Source of the DNA: Lithospermum erythrorhizon
Taxonomy: Eukaryota; Streptophyta; Magnoliopsida; Boraginales; Boraginaceae
Length of the DNA: 64,000 nt
Assembly: GCA_019722365.1 (NCBI GenBank)
Contig: JADFUC010001995.1
Coordinates: 806,001 to 870,000, forward strand
Direction of reading: 5' to 3'
Positions 23,480 through 35,716 of the stretch are shown here, one piece after another; position 1 is the first letter of the stretch, and the number at the start of each line of letters is the position of its first letter. Below the pieces are notes generated by a model. It did no database searches. It was not told the origin of the DNA and saw only the letters and a list, made by a program, of their open reading frames with translations. The translations under genes were made by a program, and so were the position numbers.

Positions 23480-25205
23480 GGCCTCATGGAAGAAAATATA
23501 TGAAACGAATAAAGATATCAAACAAAATGAACCGATATATAAAATGATTTATACTCCTAAGAAATCATTAACAAAGATCAATATGATCTTTCACCCATGT
23601 AAGATCATTATAAAAATCAGACATTTAACTTTGAAAGAGTTTATAATTGATTTTCAATGTAATTGGATAATTATATGATGTTATATTATCATTTATAGCT
23701 ATTATTCATTATAGTTCTTAATTTAGATAATAAAATGATATAGAATATATCAAAGAAAAATGCTTAAGATTTTTATAGTTGGGATAAATTTTGAATGTAA
23801 AACCATCATGAATGGATAAATACAAAAAATAGAAAAGAAGAATTGTGAAAACATATCTAATACTCCTTCAATCCTACAAAGATTGTCTACTTTTGACTTT
23901 TTGTTGTACCTCTTGTACGACCATACATAGTTTTGTTTGTATTGTATAATACTTGATGAACATATCAAATAAAAATACGTTTTAAACTCTTTACATTGAT
24001 ATGTTTTTATCAAATATTATGCAACCATGAATAAATATATTTAAGGTCAGTTTGAAAATTACGATTATTAAGCAAAGTGTCACAATCTTTGTAGATGAAA
24101 GGTAATATTAAAGGAAAAACTTCTATTGGAAAAGACGTATTGCTTCAGAAAAACAGTTGACGAGATTTGCATTTATCTATATCTGTCTATTTTATATCCA
24201 TAGAATACTTTTATTGAAAAAATTAGTTTGATTATCAATAAAGGACAAATTTAAACTTATCAAATAAATTACAAATAAAAAATAAAATCATGATCAACTT
24301 TAGTTCTTCAACATAAAGTATACTTTTACTCATAATAAAAATATCATATGGTACACCAAAAGTGCACACGACGAACAAACAACTCTCTCTCACACATGCA
24401 ATCAAATACAAAATCTAGATACGAAGTTAAATTAATGGTATTCGAACAAACATAGTCACAGCCCGAACTATTCAAAAACTATAGTTCATAAAAAAGTTTT
24501 CATTGGTGGAAGTTTTACCAAAAGGTGGGAGCCTTACTAAAATAGGTAGATGATATTTTCAGTTTTTACGACTCTATAGTTTTCGAAAACACTCTTTAGA
24601 ATTTATAAATTTTAATTATTAAATAAGTTATCTTCTGTGTTATAATTTTTATTACCTTTTATATTTCATAACAAATAAATTATATGCAACCCGCATTCCT
24701 TCTTATTGACACCAATGAAATATGAAAGGAGAAGATATATTCAAATAGAAATATTGAACAAATTGAACTATCAATCAGTGACCCTTAGAGGTCATAAGAT
24801 CAATTATCATATAATAAGGAATTATGGGGAAGGGAGTTGAAAATATTGTCTATAAAAAACATATTGAACAAACATGAAGAATTCACTACTTGAACACATT
24901 ACTAAGATACTGATATTTTTACAGATGGAAGATCATTATAAATACTGAACGTTTAACTTTGAGAGATTAATTTCATAATTGACGATGAATGCAATAAAAA
25001 AGTAACACGACTTCATATACTTTCTTTTAACTATTCATAACATTTCATAATTTAGGTAACAAAAAAGGCTTAAGAAGATATTAAAGGAAATTTATTTGCT
25101 TAAAATTTTTATAATTGAGAGAAATTTTGAATTTGAAACCACCATGAATGGTTAACCACAAATAACAGTGAAGCAGAATTATGAGCACATATCAAATATT
25201 TGAAA
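23480..25205. repeat. Diverged direct repeat pair (about 23480-23870 and 24830-25205)
   Basis: Left copy: AAGATCATTATAAAAATCAG, TTAACTTTGAAAGAG, GCTTAAGATTTTTATAGTTG and AACCATCATGAATGG. Right copy, in the same order: AAGATCATTATAAATACTGA, TTAACTTTGAGAGAT, GCTTAAAATTTTTATAATTG and AACCACCATGAATGG. The copies share orientation and are about 1.3 kb apart. They could be the ends of an old small element or a local duplication. Between them lies AT-rich sequence with no gene. Confidence 0.6.
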
Positions 25206-26600
25206 TGAAAAAAAACCTATTACACGGAAATGTCATTTTAACAGTAAGTACATTGAACTACTATCTTTTTAGTATTACATATCAATTACAAGAGTAAAAT
25301 TTATTAATTTCAACAATTAAAACTAAAAACCAATAATTTTTCCATGATGAATATACTATTTATTTTCTCCTTTTTAGTGTAATTCAATCATGTTGGAATT
25401 GGTGAGATATTCTGATTCTTCTCGGTTGTAAAGTATAATTATCACTAATTGGTAACATCCGGTCCTCTAAATAAATCCTACTTACTCAAAGATATTTATA
25501 CATATATTTTTTCTTGATCATCTAATATGTTTTTGTCTTGAGGTTAGAATGTACAAAATATGTTGTATCAATACTGTAGACATCGAAAATTTATCAAAAT
25601 AATAATTAAATTGATTAAGATAAATTAATCAAATTAATTAAGAATCGAGCCACTAAAAAATGTCACGTGACTGATTAGGGTTCTCGATTAAACCTTAAAT
25701 TCAAATCAAACCATGATCGAGCGGGGATTCCCGGAAATCAGCCCACGAGAATGTCGAAGTAAAAAAATAAGGGTTTCTACATTAATTAAACCCTAAAGTT
25801 GAACTCGAAATAGGGTTCCCGAGAAAACAGACTCGCATTAAATGTCAATTAAAATTAGGGCTCGAAAATCCTAATTTTATTGATTAAAACTCGATCATAT
25901 GGGACATTCGAAAGTCATGTGGCTCAAATGAAGAATCTAAAAACCCACGGGGTTTAAAATGATATGGTTCAAAATCGAAATTGCGAGAAGTCGTATGATT
26001 TGAAATCAAGACCTAAAAGTTATATGGTTAATCGAAGCCTTAAAGGTTCGAGTCGATATGAAAATATTTTTGACATAGAAAAAGAATCCGAAACCTTCTT
26101 TGTATATGAAATAGGCAAATAGGCGCCCAAAATGTTTACTTGGAGGAAAAGTACTTCCAAAATTATCCGACGGTCGTATCTTTAGCCTCAATTCAACGAT
26201 CAGATCGTGATCCACTGAAATCAAACCCGACTAATCGAGCCAGCATTTAAGGCGGAAACCTATAAATAACCCCCAATTGACGAAATTTTCTTGACAATTC
26301 AACCAAAAAATTACAAGATTCACTTTGCAGATACAAAACTACGAGAAAATATAAGAAAACCTATAAGATTTCTCTAAGTCGCATAAAATACCACGTGGTG
26401 GTGAAAAACACCTCCAGGTAAATAAATTTTGAAATCAAATTGTTACAAGCATAATAATTCTTCAACTTTCCCTCAAGCAAAAAATCGATGAGAATCGGCG
26501 AAGTTTTTCAAGAGCGCTGATATTCGAGTTAGCTCGTAATCTGATTATTCAAAGAATTTGAATGAATATCGATACAAAATTTCGGGTTTGATTAATCAAA
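25206..26600. other. Gene-free sequence, probably part of a degraded retroelement
   Basis: From about 25600 the composition changes: repeated GGGTTCCCGAGAAAA, CTCGAAA and AAACCCTAA-like words, higher GC and no open frame of note. It leads directly into the LTR-like stretch that follows and may be its left portion. Confidence 0.35.
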
Positions 26601-27560
26601 TCCCAGATATGAAAATCGCGGCGTTCGGTCCCACTATAGCTGGATTCTAGGCGGGAAGCTTACATTCTTTAAGACCCCGTCTAGTTGGTCAATATCATCC
26701 CAGCCGAGGTTGGAAAGTTCCACGCTTCATATTGATCATCGCTCACAATGACAATTTCTTAAAATTGCTATGGCAAATGTAGCTACTTCAAAACTTTAAT
26801 CAAGTTCAGTGAGGCCAATTCTCACTAAGTCCCAAGAGACCGTCTCACTAAGTCCCGTGGGTCATATCCCTTAAATGCCGCTCTCTGACAACATCTTTGT
26901 CCCAAGGCGGAGTGTAGCATGTGAGCGGCGAGGTTCTTTGTCGCTCCATACAACTCGAAACTTCGAGGTCCTATCCCAAATAAGTGTCATATCAAGGCAT
27001 CAAAATTTACCTCAAAGACAAATAAGCTTATCCATTAATAGTCCATACAAAGGGTGGAAACACTAAATCCAAATAAGCTTATCCATTGCTCGAGGGCCGA
27101 ATTTGCAATGACTTTGCGGTAAATTCGTCAATCTAGCATTATTTGGAATCAAGTCCTTACGGTCAACAGGAATCTATTTGCTAAAGAACACGGCTCGGAT
27201 ATCCAAGTCGAGCGGTTTCAAGTCCATCAAAACCGGAGAACACTATCCGACTCATAAGCTCTATCCAAGTCAAATCAAATCAAATCCAATCGAGCTTCGA
27301 AGCCAAGCTCAACCTCAAGTCAAATCAATCAAATCAAACTCAAGTCAAGCTCAAGTCAGGTTTAAATCAAATCAAGCCAAGTCAAGATTCTATCAAAATC
27401 AAATCAAATCTGAAACAGTCAATATTTGAACATCTACATAAAATCGTCAATAATGTTTATGTTCATGTAGTTTGGGCATTTAGTCTCTTAGATTTGATAA
27501 AAGCGCATCTGTTGAGAAATTTTTACTTATAGTGAGTTTTATTTTCTCCTCGCTTATTGC
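26600..27560 (+). mobile_element. LTR-like relic with CAAATCAAG micro-repeats
   Basis: The stretch contains CACGGCTCGGATATCCAAGT at 27188-27207, then about 170 bases of degenerate TCAAATCAAATC/AAGTCAAG repeats, then AAAATCGTCAATAATG, TTAGATTTGATAAAA and TGAGAAATTTTTACTTATAG. The same ordered words occur at 52190-52600, and antisense-like material occurs near 39340-39760. Length and word order suggest a solo LTR of one retrotransposon family. Open frames here are repeat translations, not genes. Confidence 0.6.
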
Positions 27561-28009
27561 AAATTCTTGTTTGCATCTAATATATAATTGTTGTCTATAA
27601 TAAATACGATTTTTCAAATAGTAAATAAACAAAATTTGTCATTCTTAATGATGCACACAACTTTGATTTATCAAATTTGAGTTTGAATTTTTAAAAATTT
27701 AACTCATGAAAGATTAATAAGTTTAAAATATCAACTTTGATTATTTGAGTATAAGAATTGAATTTTTAAATAAAGAAGTTTAAAATATATAAAAATATTT
27801 GTAGTTTTGATGGTTTCATAGTTTTAGAAAATAATATCTTTAAGTTTTACTCCGTATAAAAGTTGAATTTATTTATCGGATAATTTTATTTCTCTATTAT
27901 ATTTTTTGTTATCTTTTATAATTATAACATAACAGAAAAGTAACGGATAATAATAGAATTATCACATGCAACGCACCTTCATTTTTAATAGTATTCTAAT
28001 ATAGGGAAC
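27561..28009. other. AT-rich intergenic sequence
   Basis: Words near 27800-27990 (TTCATAGTTTTAGAAAA, CACATGCAACGCACCTTC) resemble those near 24580-24700 (TATAGTTTTCGAAAA, TATGCAACCCGCATTCC), suggesting copies of one unnamed repeat. No gene seen. Confidence 0.35.
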
Positions 28010-28640
28010 TCAAACGGCAAATGTTCGACATGAACCATCTTCACTAGTAGAACCATCTGCACCAGAAGAGCTAGCTAACCCGTTTGGCAATCTGGATCTT
28101 TCAGGTTCTATCATCGTAGCTGTTTGCTTCACTAATCCAGTTATCTCTGTTACTGGTTTACTATCTGGCAATCTTGGGTTGTATTTTCTTCTCTGGAACA
28201 GTTTGAACACTGGAACTTTTATTATCGGGATTAGAGGTGGCCTTACAACCTCTTTATACTAAACCATGAATATTGAGTGTCAGACTCTCCTGTTTAGTCA
28301 TTAAAAATTCAAATGTGATGAAACTTCTCTTACACTTATTCTTGGCTGGGAAAATCACCATATTTTTTCTATCTTGCCTCTGCAGGATCTTGGTAGAACC
28401 AGGTTGGGAGATGAATCAGTTTCGACTCATCTGAGCTTTGTACAGGTATTATTCATCAGTTCAAGATAGATTCTTAGATTTTTAAATAGACAAATTCTAT
28501 GAAAATTTCTTGTCTACAAAAAGAATCTAAAGGGTTTGAAGTTACTTCACATGGTTTCAGGAGCATGCACATTCCTTATGCCCATATCATGATGCCTCAA
28601 ACGTGTGTACAAGGTTATGTTTTCAATTAAAATGTGCAGT
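28010..28640. pseudogene. Orphan exon-like pieces
   Basis: On the minus strand 28210-28010 reads FQRRKYNPRLPDSKPVTEI and continues to a TAG-free end (..SEDGSCRTFAV). On the plus strand, two stretches look like spliced exons: CTCTGCAG|GATCTTGG.. to ..GTACAG|GTATT (28385-28446; DLGRTRLGDESVSTHLSFVQ), and TTTCAG|GAGCATGC.. to ..CAAG|GTTATG (28560-28613; EHAHSLCPYHDASNVCTR). The plus-strand pair would join in phase. No larger gene is visible, so these may be relics of a captured or decayed gene. Family not recognised. Confidence 0.3.
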
Positions 28641-29193
28641 AGTCCAAATGCTGTTATTTCTAGCCGACTTGTGTACTGCTAAAGAAACTTGGGTACTCAT
28701 CTTCCAAAGGCTGCATATTCATGCAAATCTGCTATTCGTTGCATATTCACATGTTTTACTTGTAACTAATTAAGGCAGAAATTGGATTACTACATTTTTA
28801 GTAGCAGTTTACTTGTTTGATGAGTAAGGGTGAAGAGACTATTTGGTATGATCTCATTAACCACTTGCTTACATTAGCTGCAGCTAGTTGATTATTCTCA
28901 TAACAGAGCCTCTTGCTCCTCTATGTTCTCATAATTCCTTAAATAACATTCTGCTGTTGATTAATCAATACACTCTGTGTGATGCAAGGGAGTACATAAA
29001 TTCACTAATTTAGGGGACTGACACAATCTGCAAATTAAACACTACCATACCAAATTTACATGGCCTTTATTACTTTTCTTTTAAATATGAAGTGCGTATG
29101 TTTAAACTAGCAAGAAACATAAACTACTAGACACAGAAACCTATACTTTGGATGCATGCCTCCTTGTGCTGAAGTTGAGAAGAGTAGAAAGAT
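28641..29193. other. Intergenic, downstream of the eight-cysteine gene
   Basis: AT-rich sequence with no gene; the part near 29100-29190 should hold the 3' UTR of the leftward gene at 29194-29661. Confidence 0.4.
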
Positions 29194-29661
29194 TCAAATC
29201 TTTACCCGAGAAGGGCAAGAAAAGGTGACTCTGCAGGTTTCAGTAAGGGTAACGGTGTACTCGTGAACCGGCCTAGAGAGGAAAGTAGGCAAGTGAACCA
29301 GAATATCACAGATACATTCATCGTCAACTGTATTCAACCAGCGGCAACATTCCCGTTCTGCTGGTGACTCTGCATACAAATCACGCTTCTCATGCCTCCT
29401 GTGGTTTCTATGCCTATGCATATAGATATCAGGATGAGCGGGAGAAGGCGGTAGTGGCCTGCCGGGTTGCTCAGGGGTTGAAGGAACAGGAACAGGAACA
29501 GGGTTGAATGGTATTGTTGCACATGCATGGTTGACAAGCATAAACTGTGATTGGCAAAGTGGCCGAGTAGAATAATCTTCTGAAGGCGCTGGTGGATCGG
29601 CGAACACTAACATGAGAAACGCCAAAAGAACCACCAACTTTAAGATCTTAGCTTTCTCCAT
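29194..29661 (-). CDS. Secreted eight-cysteine (LTP/2S albumin-like) protein with long insertion
   Basis: Single-exon protein of 155 residues. A signal peptide (ILKLVVLLAFLMLVFA) covers about residues 6-21. The mature part follows the eight-cysteine pattern of the lipid-transfer/2S albumin/protease-inhibitor superfamily: C at 36, x10, C, x57, CC, x9, CxC, x24, C, x5, C. The last five spacings are normal, but 57 residues between the second Cys and the CC pair is far longer than the usual 8-20. The insertion is Pro-rich (NPVPVPVPSTPEQPGRPLPP) and then His/Arg-rich (HRHRNHRRHEKR). The fold is a reasonable inference; lipid binding is not shown. A TATA box lies about 40 bases upstream of the ATG. 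Confidence 0.85.
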   Translation of the reverse strand: MEKAKILKLVVLLAFLMLVFADPPAPSEDYSTRPLCQSQFMLVNHACATIPFNPVPVPVPSTPEQPGRPLPPSPAHPDIYMHRHRNHRRHEKRDLYAESPAERECCRWLNTVDDECICDILVHLPTFLSRPVHEYTVTLTETCRVTFSCPSRVKI

Positions 29662-29699
29662 AACTGTTCTGCTGCTACCTATGGCAGTTTGTTTCTACT

Positions 29700-29709
29700 T
29701 ATATATATG
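29700..29709 (-). promoter_or_regulatory. TATA box of the eight-cysteine protein gene
   Basis: The minus strand reads TATATATAAG about 40 bases upstream of the ATG at 29661, a position that implies a very short 5' UTR. Confidence 0.5.
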
Positions 29710-30259
29710 AGGATTCATAACATTCCCATGTTCTGTCTTATTGTTTCTTGTTCTTTCTGGATATATAATAAGATGAAGGCCAAAAGGGTGACTCTCATCA
29801 CTCATCTACTCTGCATGATCATTCTTTAATTGAGTACAGGAATTCAAAGTGATACAAACCATTCCATATTAAGGATAAAAAAGGATTTCTCTCCATATGA
29901 GCATTTCAACTACCACAATAATTATTTATGTTCGATGTGATTGTCTAACCAATGAATTACCTCATTCAAAATTTATGATCACAATATTATAATCATGACA
30001 TATATATTTAAGATGTAGATTTACAAATTGTAAACGAGCCACAAGTTATTATCTTAAACAACATATAGGTACGCTCAAGTTGTGAACTAAAGAAATTTGA
30101 GTCTAGAGCTGTACATCCGGTTTGAAGAAATTTTAGCTCAATCTTAGTCATTACTAAAGCAAACTTGTTCATTTAATTTACCAAACCAAGCTAAGTCTAT
30201 GTTGAACCCGTTCACTTGCTATTAATATTATAATATGTTTTACTACCATATAAAGATAA

Positions 30260-30440
30260 TACTCCCTCCGTTCTAACTTTTGACTTTTTGATAGTTGTAA
30301 ATTTCAAACTTTTACCTAAAATATATTTATTTGTGTTGTATAATATTTAACAAAAAATATATCAATGGAAAAAAAATTAAAATGTATTTTCATTGATATA
30401 GTTTCACATAAAGTATTATACAATCTGGCAAAAATATCTA
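30260..30440. mobile_element. Truncated Stowaway-type MITE
   Basis: Begins TACTCCCTCCGTTCTAACTT, a standard Stowaway terminus. The interior has TGTTGTATAATATTTAACAA and CATTGATATAGTTT. The opposite CGGAGGGAGTA end is absent, so the element is truncated. Similar words occur near 23880-24010. Confidence 0.6.
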
Positions 30441-30635
30441 CTTATCGATGTTTAAAAAGTCTATTGCTCAAAGTGAGTGAGCAATCTTTGAGAACTTCAT
30501 TAATCCGGCTTGCCAGTACATTGAACCTGAAGACCACTTCAAGACCGGGTTCGTTATAGATCAAATCAAGCTAGAACATCGACTCGTCGAAGCTAAGATC
30601 GACTCATACACAAGTCTACTATACTCTATATCTAG

Positions 30636-31150
30636 GGGTGTGCACAAAATTCGAAACCGATTCGAAAATAACCGAAATTTTTGGAACCGATTGGAACCGA
30701 ACCGATTTAGGTTCGACGTCAGAGAGAACCAAACTAATTTAGGTTCGACCTTTGAAATAACCTATCCAAACCGATTTCTAAATTTTATGTAGACTTCTCA
30801 ATTTTCAATTATTATCCTTTTTAAGATCGTGTAGTACTTGCATGTGTACATTTTAAGAAGAAGAATTTAGATTTAAGTTTGTTCATTATTGATATAATGG
30901 AATAATATATATATAAATATTTCTAAAATTAATAATATAGGAAATACAAAGATATGTAAAAAGATTAATATTGTATATTGAATGTGTATGTAAATTGTAT
31001 AATTAATATTAAAAGGAATTCATTGAAAATTACAATAGCCTCAAAATTGTCTCAAAACCGACGATAAGAACGATAAGTTGAAGCCGATTGAAATAGAAAT
31101 AGATAGAGATTCACTTTTAAAAAGAGCAGAGCAGAAACAAATTTGAATTT
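30636..31150. repeat. CCGAA-rich dispersed repeat beginning GGGGTGTGCAC
   Basis: Starts CTAGGGGTGTGCACAAAA, then AACCGATTCGAAAATAACCG and several ACCGAACCGATTTAGGTTCG-like words; ends near AAAGAGCAGAGCAGAAACAA, where the AGCAGA words again stand in place of ACCGA. It is related to 21055-21420. Class not resolved. Confidence 0.5.
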
Positions 31151-31601
31151 ACAATTTTCTTCAGCAAAACTTAGAAACTGAAATTTATCTGTAATATTTT
31201 GCATCTATATGCACTATACATATTATACTACCTACAATACACTGAAAAGCTCGTATTGTTATCAGAATTTGTAAGGTCACTATGATCACCTCTATAATTA
31301 TATCCATTATAAATTCTGTTTCTCAACATTTTCTTATTCTCTTTCTTCATTTTGTATTTTCATTTTTATTTTGTCACATAATTTTTAATTGGCGAGCCAA
31401 AGATTGTACCTGTCAGTTCACCACATGATCCAATATTTTATTATTAAATTTTTTTTATAATTTTTTTTGACAAATTAATTTTAGTATCAGTGTTTTTGGC
31501 CTTTTGGGTAATTTTTTAAAATTATTTTGGTGTTTCTTATGACTAATAATGTGATAATTGATTTTGTTTTATGTGCAGAATTTGCATAATAGATACTGAA
31601 G

Positions 31602-34600
31602 ATGGGGTTCAATAAAGTTTACAAGGCCTTGCTAGAAATATTTCCTGAGGTATATAATATAGCGGATTGTTATGTGAATTATCATTGTATTGTAGGTTAA
31701 TATTTTGTGTTTTATTTGTGAGATTAGGGTTTTGTGTGATATGAGTTATTATAATGATGATGGCATGATTCTTTTATGTAAAGATTGAATATTTTCTAAG
31801 TTGTATAGTGTTAGAATCACTTATAGTGTATTGATGGTAATGTTAAATTGTTAACATGTTTATTTTATGTAAAGATTGAATCTTTTCTAAGTTGCAAATT
31901 GGTAGAATCACTTAGTATATTGATGGCAATGTTAAATTGTAAATAAAAATCATATATATGTAGATATTGCAAATGGATTTGAAAGTGTTAGGGGATGTTC
32001 ATTCAGTGTATTGCAGCTTGTTCTTGGGGATCTGATGCGAAATTTGATGTTATACGATCATAATAATTTGCCTGACCTTGTTACATTTTTTGAACAGGTT
32101 GATCCGAGAGCTCTTAGAGCTGTTGCTATCGAGCACAATAAAGACGGTGATGCTGCTGCTGAGGTCGTCCTTACTGAGATTGTTCCCTTTCTTAAGGAAA
32201 TATCCAGGCCACCGAGTTCTTCCAGTTTGTATTCTTCTTCTCCAGGTAATATATTTTGAGTTTTTGCTCTTTTGTCAGTTTACATAATTATTAATATCGC
32301 CTGTGTGTTATAACTCGGAACCTTGTATGGTTTTGAATGTTTTACATGGAATATCATTAATAGGGTTATAATTAACTTGCATGTGATGCAGCAGTTGCAG
32401 ATGATCCTAATGGATTTATTCTGAACAACGATCTCATCGAAACATCAGATTCCGAAGATGAAGAACAAAATGGCTCGTCCTTGTATGCTGGAAATGCAGG
32501 AGACTGCGATGGTAATCATGTTAAGGTACATGAAGGTCTTGCTGGTGAGGAAGTTCCATCTGAGAATTCTCAAGAAGAAAATAATACATGTGCATCAACT
32601 AACCAAGATGACCTTGCTGAGGGAATTGTTCATGCTCATATCTCCCCAGATATCAGTTCTGGAGGATTTGATGAATCCTTGGATTCTGAGATCGTCATGG
32701 CAGGAAAAACGGATGAAGGTCGAGGGAACTTTAGCACTCAAGATAAATTGGTTCCACCAAGCCTGTGGGTGGTTTATGGCTGGTTTCTTCTGAATTAAAG
32801 TATCTGGAGCCCAATGTTTCTCTAAATACAGAGGCTAATAAAGATGCCAACCGTGATGTACATATGAAAGACGATTCATCATTGAATACCATGGTCACTC
32901 GATCCAACGAAATATGCCGTGCTGAGCTTCTTGAAGGCCTCATTTCAGATGCAAGAGATAACAAGGTATTTGCCACTTGCACAATTGTGATATTTTGAGT
33001 AATTATTGGCACATAAGGTTGAGGTGAAGATAGTTTCAGCTATTGCATTAATTGATCGTTTACAGATTATCATTTCTTGTCCTATTTCTAATTGATTTAC
33101 CATGTATATGTTACTGGAAAAAACTAAGTTAAACTTGTCCCTAAGTTGATCTTCCATATCGTTTCTTAATATATTTGCTTGTACATGTCCATTTGTTGTT
33201 TAGCTGCCATTCTCCATATACCATTGTCATCGAGTTCCATCTACAATCAGCAACTCTCTCTCAACCCCCCTATCATTCTTAATGTTCTATCTTTTGATTT
33301 ACCATTGGTGAATAAGACGGTGATTCTAACATTTGTTTATATCTTTTTCCCTTCCCCAGTATGGCCATCACAAATCATATTAAAGAAGAGGAGATGGGTG
33401 ATTGTGCAAGTAGATATCTTATCTTTTCCTAAATTGATGCTATTGTGATCATTTACTTGCTTTTATTGTGCATCAATACTAATCATGTTGGTGTATCCTG
33501 ATTGATGAATGTTCTCTTCTACATGCCTGACTTTCTTCTCAAGCTAGTATCTTCATAGAATGTTATTCATGCGAAGTGTTAGTAACAGGTTTTCTTTGTG
33601 CAGAAAACATTGTTCTCAGCTATGGAGTCTGTGATCAGCTTGATGAGAAAGGTAGAACTCCAAGAAGAAGCTGCAGAACTAGCAGAAGCAGAAGCTGCTA
33701 AGGGGGGTTCAGCCATACTGAACACTGCAGAGGAGCTTATTAATATGCTGCAACATGCCAAAGAAGAAAATGGGATGGTTGGCCTTTTCTTCAGTTGATC
33801 ATATATTATTAAACATTCATTTTCTGTAATTATTTTGTTGCTCGTGCTTTATTGCAGCGTTCTGGAGAGGTATATGGTGAAAGGGCTGTCTTAGCTACTG
33901 AAGCAAGAGAGCTTCAGGCTCGCTTGTTCAGTTTGTCTGAGGAAAGGGATAAATCTCTTGCAATTCTTGATGAGGTTATTTTTTCATGATATTTTCTTGG
34001 TTCCATATTATGGTTCCATATTATGAAGTGATTTATGGTCTGCTCAGGTACGGCTAGGTGTGCCAGAGGATCCCAAAAGAGTCGCATAATAGAAGAGTGC
34101 AAAGAATGAAAATAGGGAAAATTACTCATGGAACGAGCTATGATGAAGATTATGAATATCTTATGATGATTTTATTTAAACAATTCATTAGACTTAATGA
34201 GAAGCGCAATTTACTATAGTAAGAAAATAATTTTCTTTACTTATTGGATAAATGAATAGAGACAGACCACTTACTGTTAAACGCATAAGATTTATTACAT
34301 GGTCATTCCAAGGAACATTTTTATTTGATGTTCTGAAAGTGAGATTCTTAACTTTTTATTCCCATCCTTTTGAAAGACTGGAGCTGTCATTGTCATTATA
34401 TTGCCCATCCATTTTTACTTCCTTCGAAAATATACCATCCTCAAGGTCTCGCCTGCATTATATAACAGCTTGTGTGTATATGCAGATGCATGATGCTCTC
34501 CTCTCCCGATTAGCAGCAGCCAAGGAAAAGGAAAAAATAGCAGAGAAGGAAATGCTAGCAAAGGAAGATATGGCACGTAGATCACTGGCTGAGCAGGAGC

Positions 34601-35716
34601 TAATAATGGAAAAAGTGGTGCAAGAATCAAACATGCTGAAGGAAATGGCAGAAGAAAATGCCAAGGTAGTTTCGTTTTCTTTGCTGAGATTGTTGTTGAA
34701 GCCTCTGTTATGTGAGCGCCTTATCTGATAAATCTGGTTTCTACTTTTAGTTACAGGAGTTTCTTGAGGGCCGTGGACATGTGGTGGACTCCTTGCAGTA
34801 AGTATTTACCTTAAGATGGTTGAAACGTTCAATTGCAAATTGTCAAATTTGTCTATAATTTGATCCGTTAAATCAAAAGTTTTTATGTAAGGTGTAATAG
34901 TGGACTATACCCTACATATTATGGTTTATTGTTTTCGGTATTGAATGTGCTTTAGTTTATTTATTCTACTGTTTTTGCTGATTGAGTTCTCTTGAAGCTT
35001 GTCTATGTAAATACCAAAGGCCTCTGAATATGACTGTAAAATTGCGCCTGAGTCCTGACCTCGGTTTAGATAGTGGAATGTATTGTACATGAATTCATCT
35101 ATTAGTATGCCAAAGGTCATTATTTGCTTTCTGTTCACATATGGTTCGCAACACATTTTTCTGATCCCCACCCAATATCAGAGGGTGGTGTTTGGTTTTG
35201 TCAGAGTACCAATTTCTTTAACAGTGATAGTATTGTATAATAAATACGTAAGTATTTATTTATGTATTTGTTAGATACATGTAGATACAAGTAGTTTGCA
35301 AACTGTTAATCCTGACTTATGTTGACTTTACTTTAAGTGATCTGTTGATGTTTGCATGATTTCCTTTCTTTGTCTGCAGAGGGGAAATTTCGGTCATCTG
35401 TCAGGACGTGAGAGTTCTAAGGGAGAAGTTTGATGAACGTGTGCCATTAAGTAAATCTCTTTCTTCTCACCAGACCAGTTGCAGATTAGCGTCTTCCTTC
35501 TATTCAAAAAGTGTTGCTTCTGGTCAAGTCGATGAGGCTTCTGATCTGTCTTGTTCTTCAGAACGCCTTCAGATATCGGACTTACTTACAACGACAAACG
35601 AGCAGTTGTCGGCTGCAGAGCTGCCTGCTGGAGCCAATAAGAAGGCACTTGAGGAGGAGGGATGGGAAATTTTTGAGAATGTTGATTACACATGGAAGGA
35701 CTCGAGCAGTATATAA
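31602..35716 (+). CDS. CUE-domain, coiled-coil protein with a frame break in exon 3
   Basis: Putative ubiquitin-binding protein from eight exons: 31602-31649, 32098-32245, 32392-32965, 33604-33777, 33858-33974, 34486-34665, 34751-34797 and 35380-35716. The N-terminus MGFNKVYKALLEIFPE joins VDPRALRAVAIEHNKD and forms a CUE domain like that of the plant 'ubiquitin system component Cue' proteins. Exon 3 is acidic and low-complexity. Exons 4-6 are rich in Glu, Ala, Lys and Leu (KEKEKIAEKEMLAKEDMARR) and predict long coiled coils. The tail reads ALEEEGWEIFENVDYTWKD. Exon 3 starts in one frame (..NFSTQDKLVPPS) and continues in another (GGLWLVSSELKYLEP..), so the total is one base short of a whole frame. 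A 68-base GTCATG..CCAAG intron at 32694-32761 would repair it but has a poor donor. Confidence 0.8.

Larger units (their letters stand above)
29710..31601. other. Intergenic between divergent eight-cysteine and CUE genes
   Basis: Besides the MITE and the CCGAA-rich repeat, the sequence is AT-rich without coding signals. The last 400 bases before 31602 should contain the CUE gene promoter and 5' UTR; TATGTGCAGAATTTGC at 31570-31585 could be a 5'-UTR intron acceptor. Confidence 0.4.

Noticed and set aside
27178..27429. 83-residue Lys/Ser-rich open frame
   Set aside because: It translates the CAAATCAAG micro-repeat of the LTR-like element.
32694..32761. 68-base intron inside CUE exon 3
   Set aside because: It repairs the frame, but the GTCATG donor is poor and the removed sequence looks coding; kept only as an alternative.
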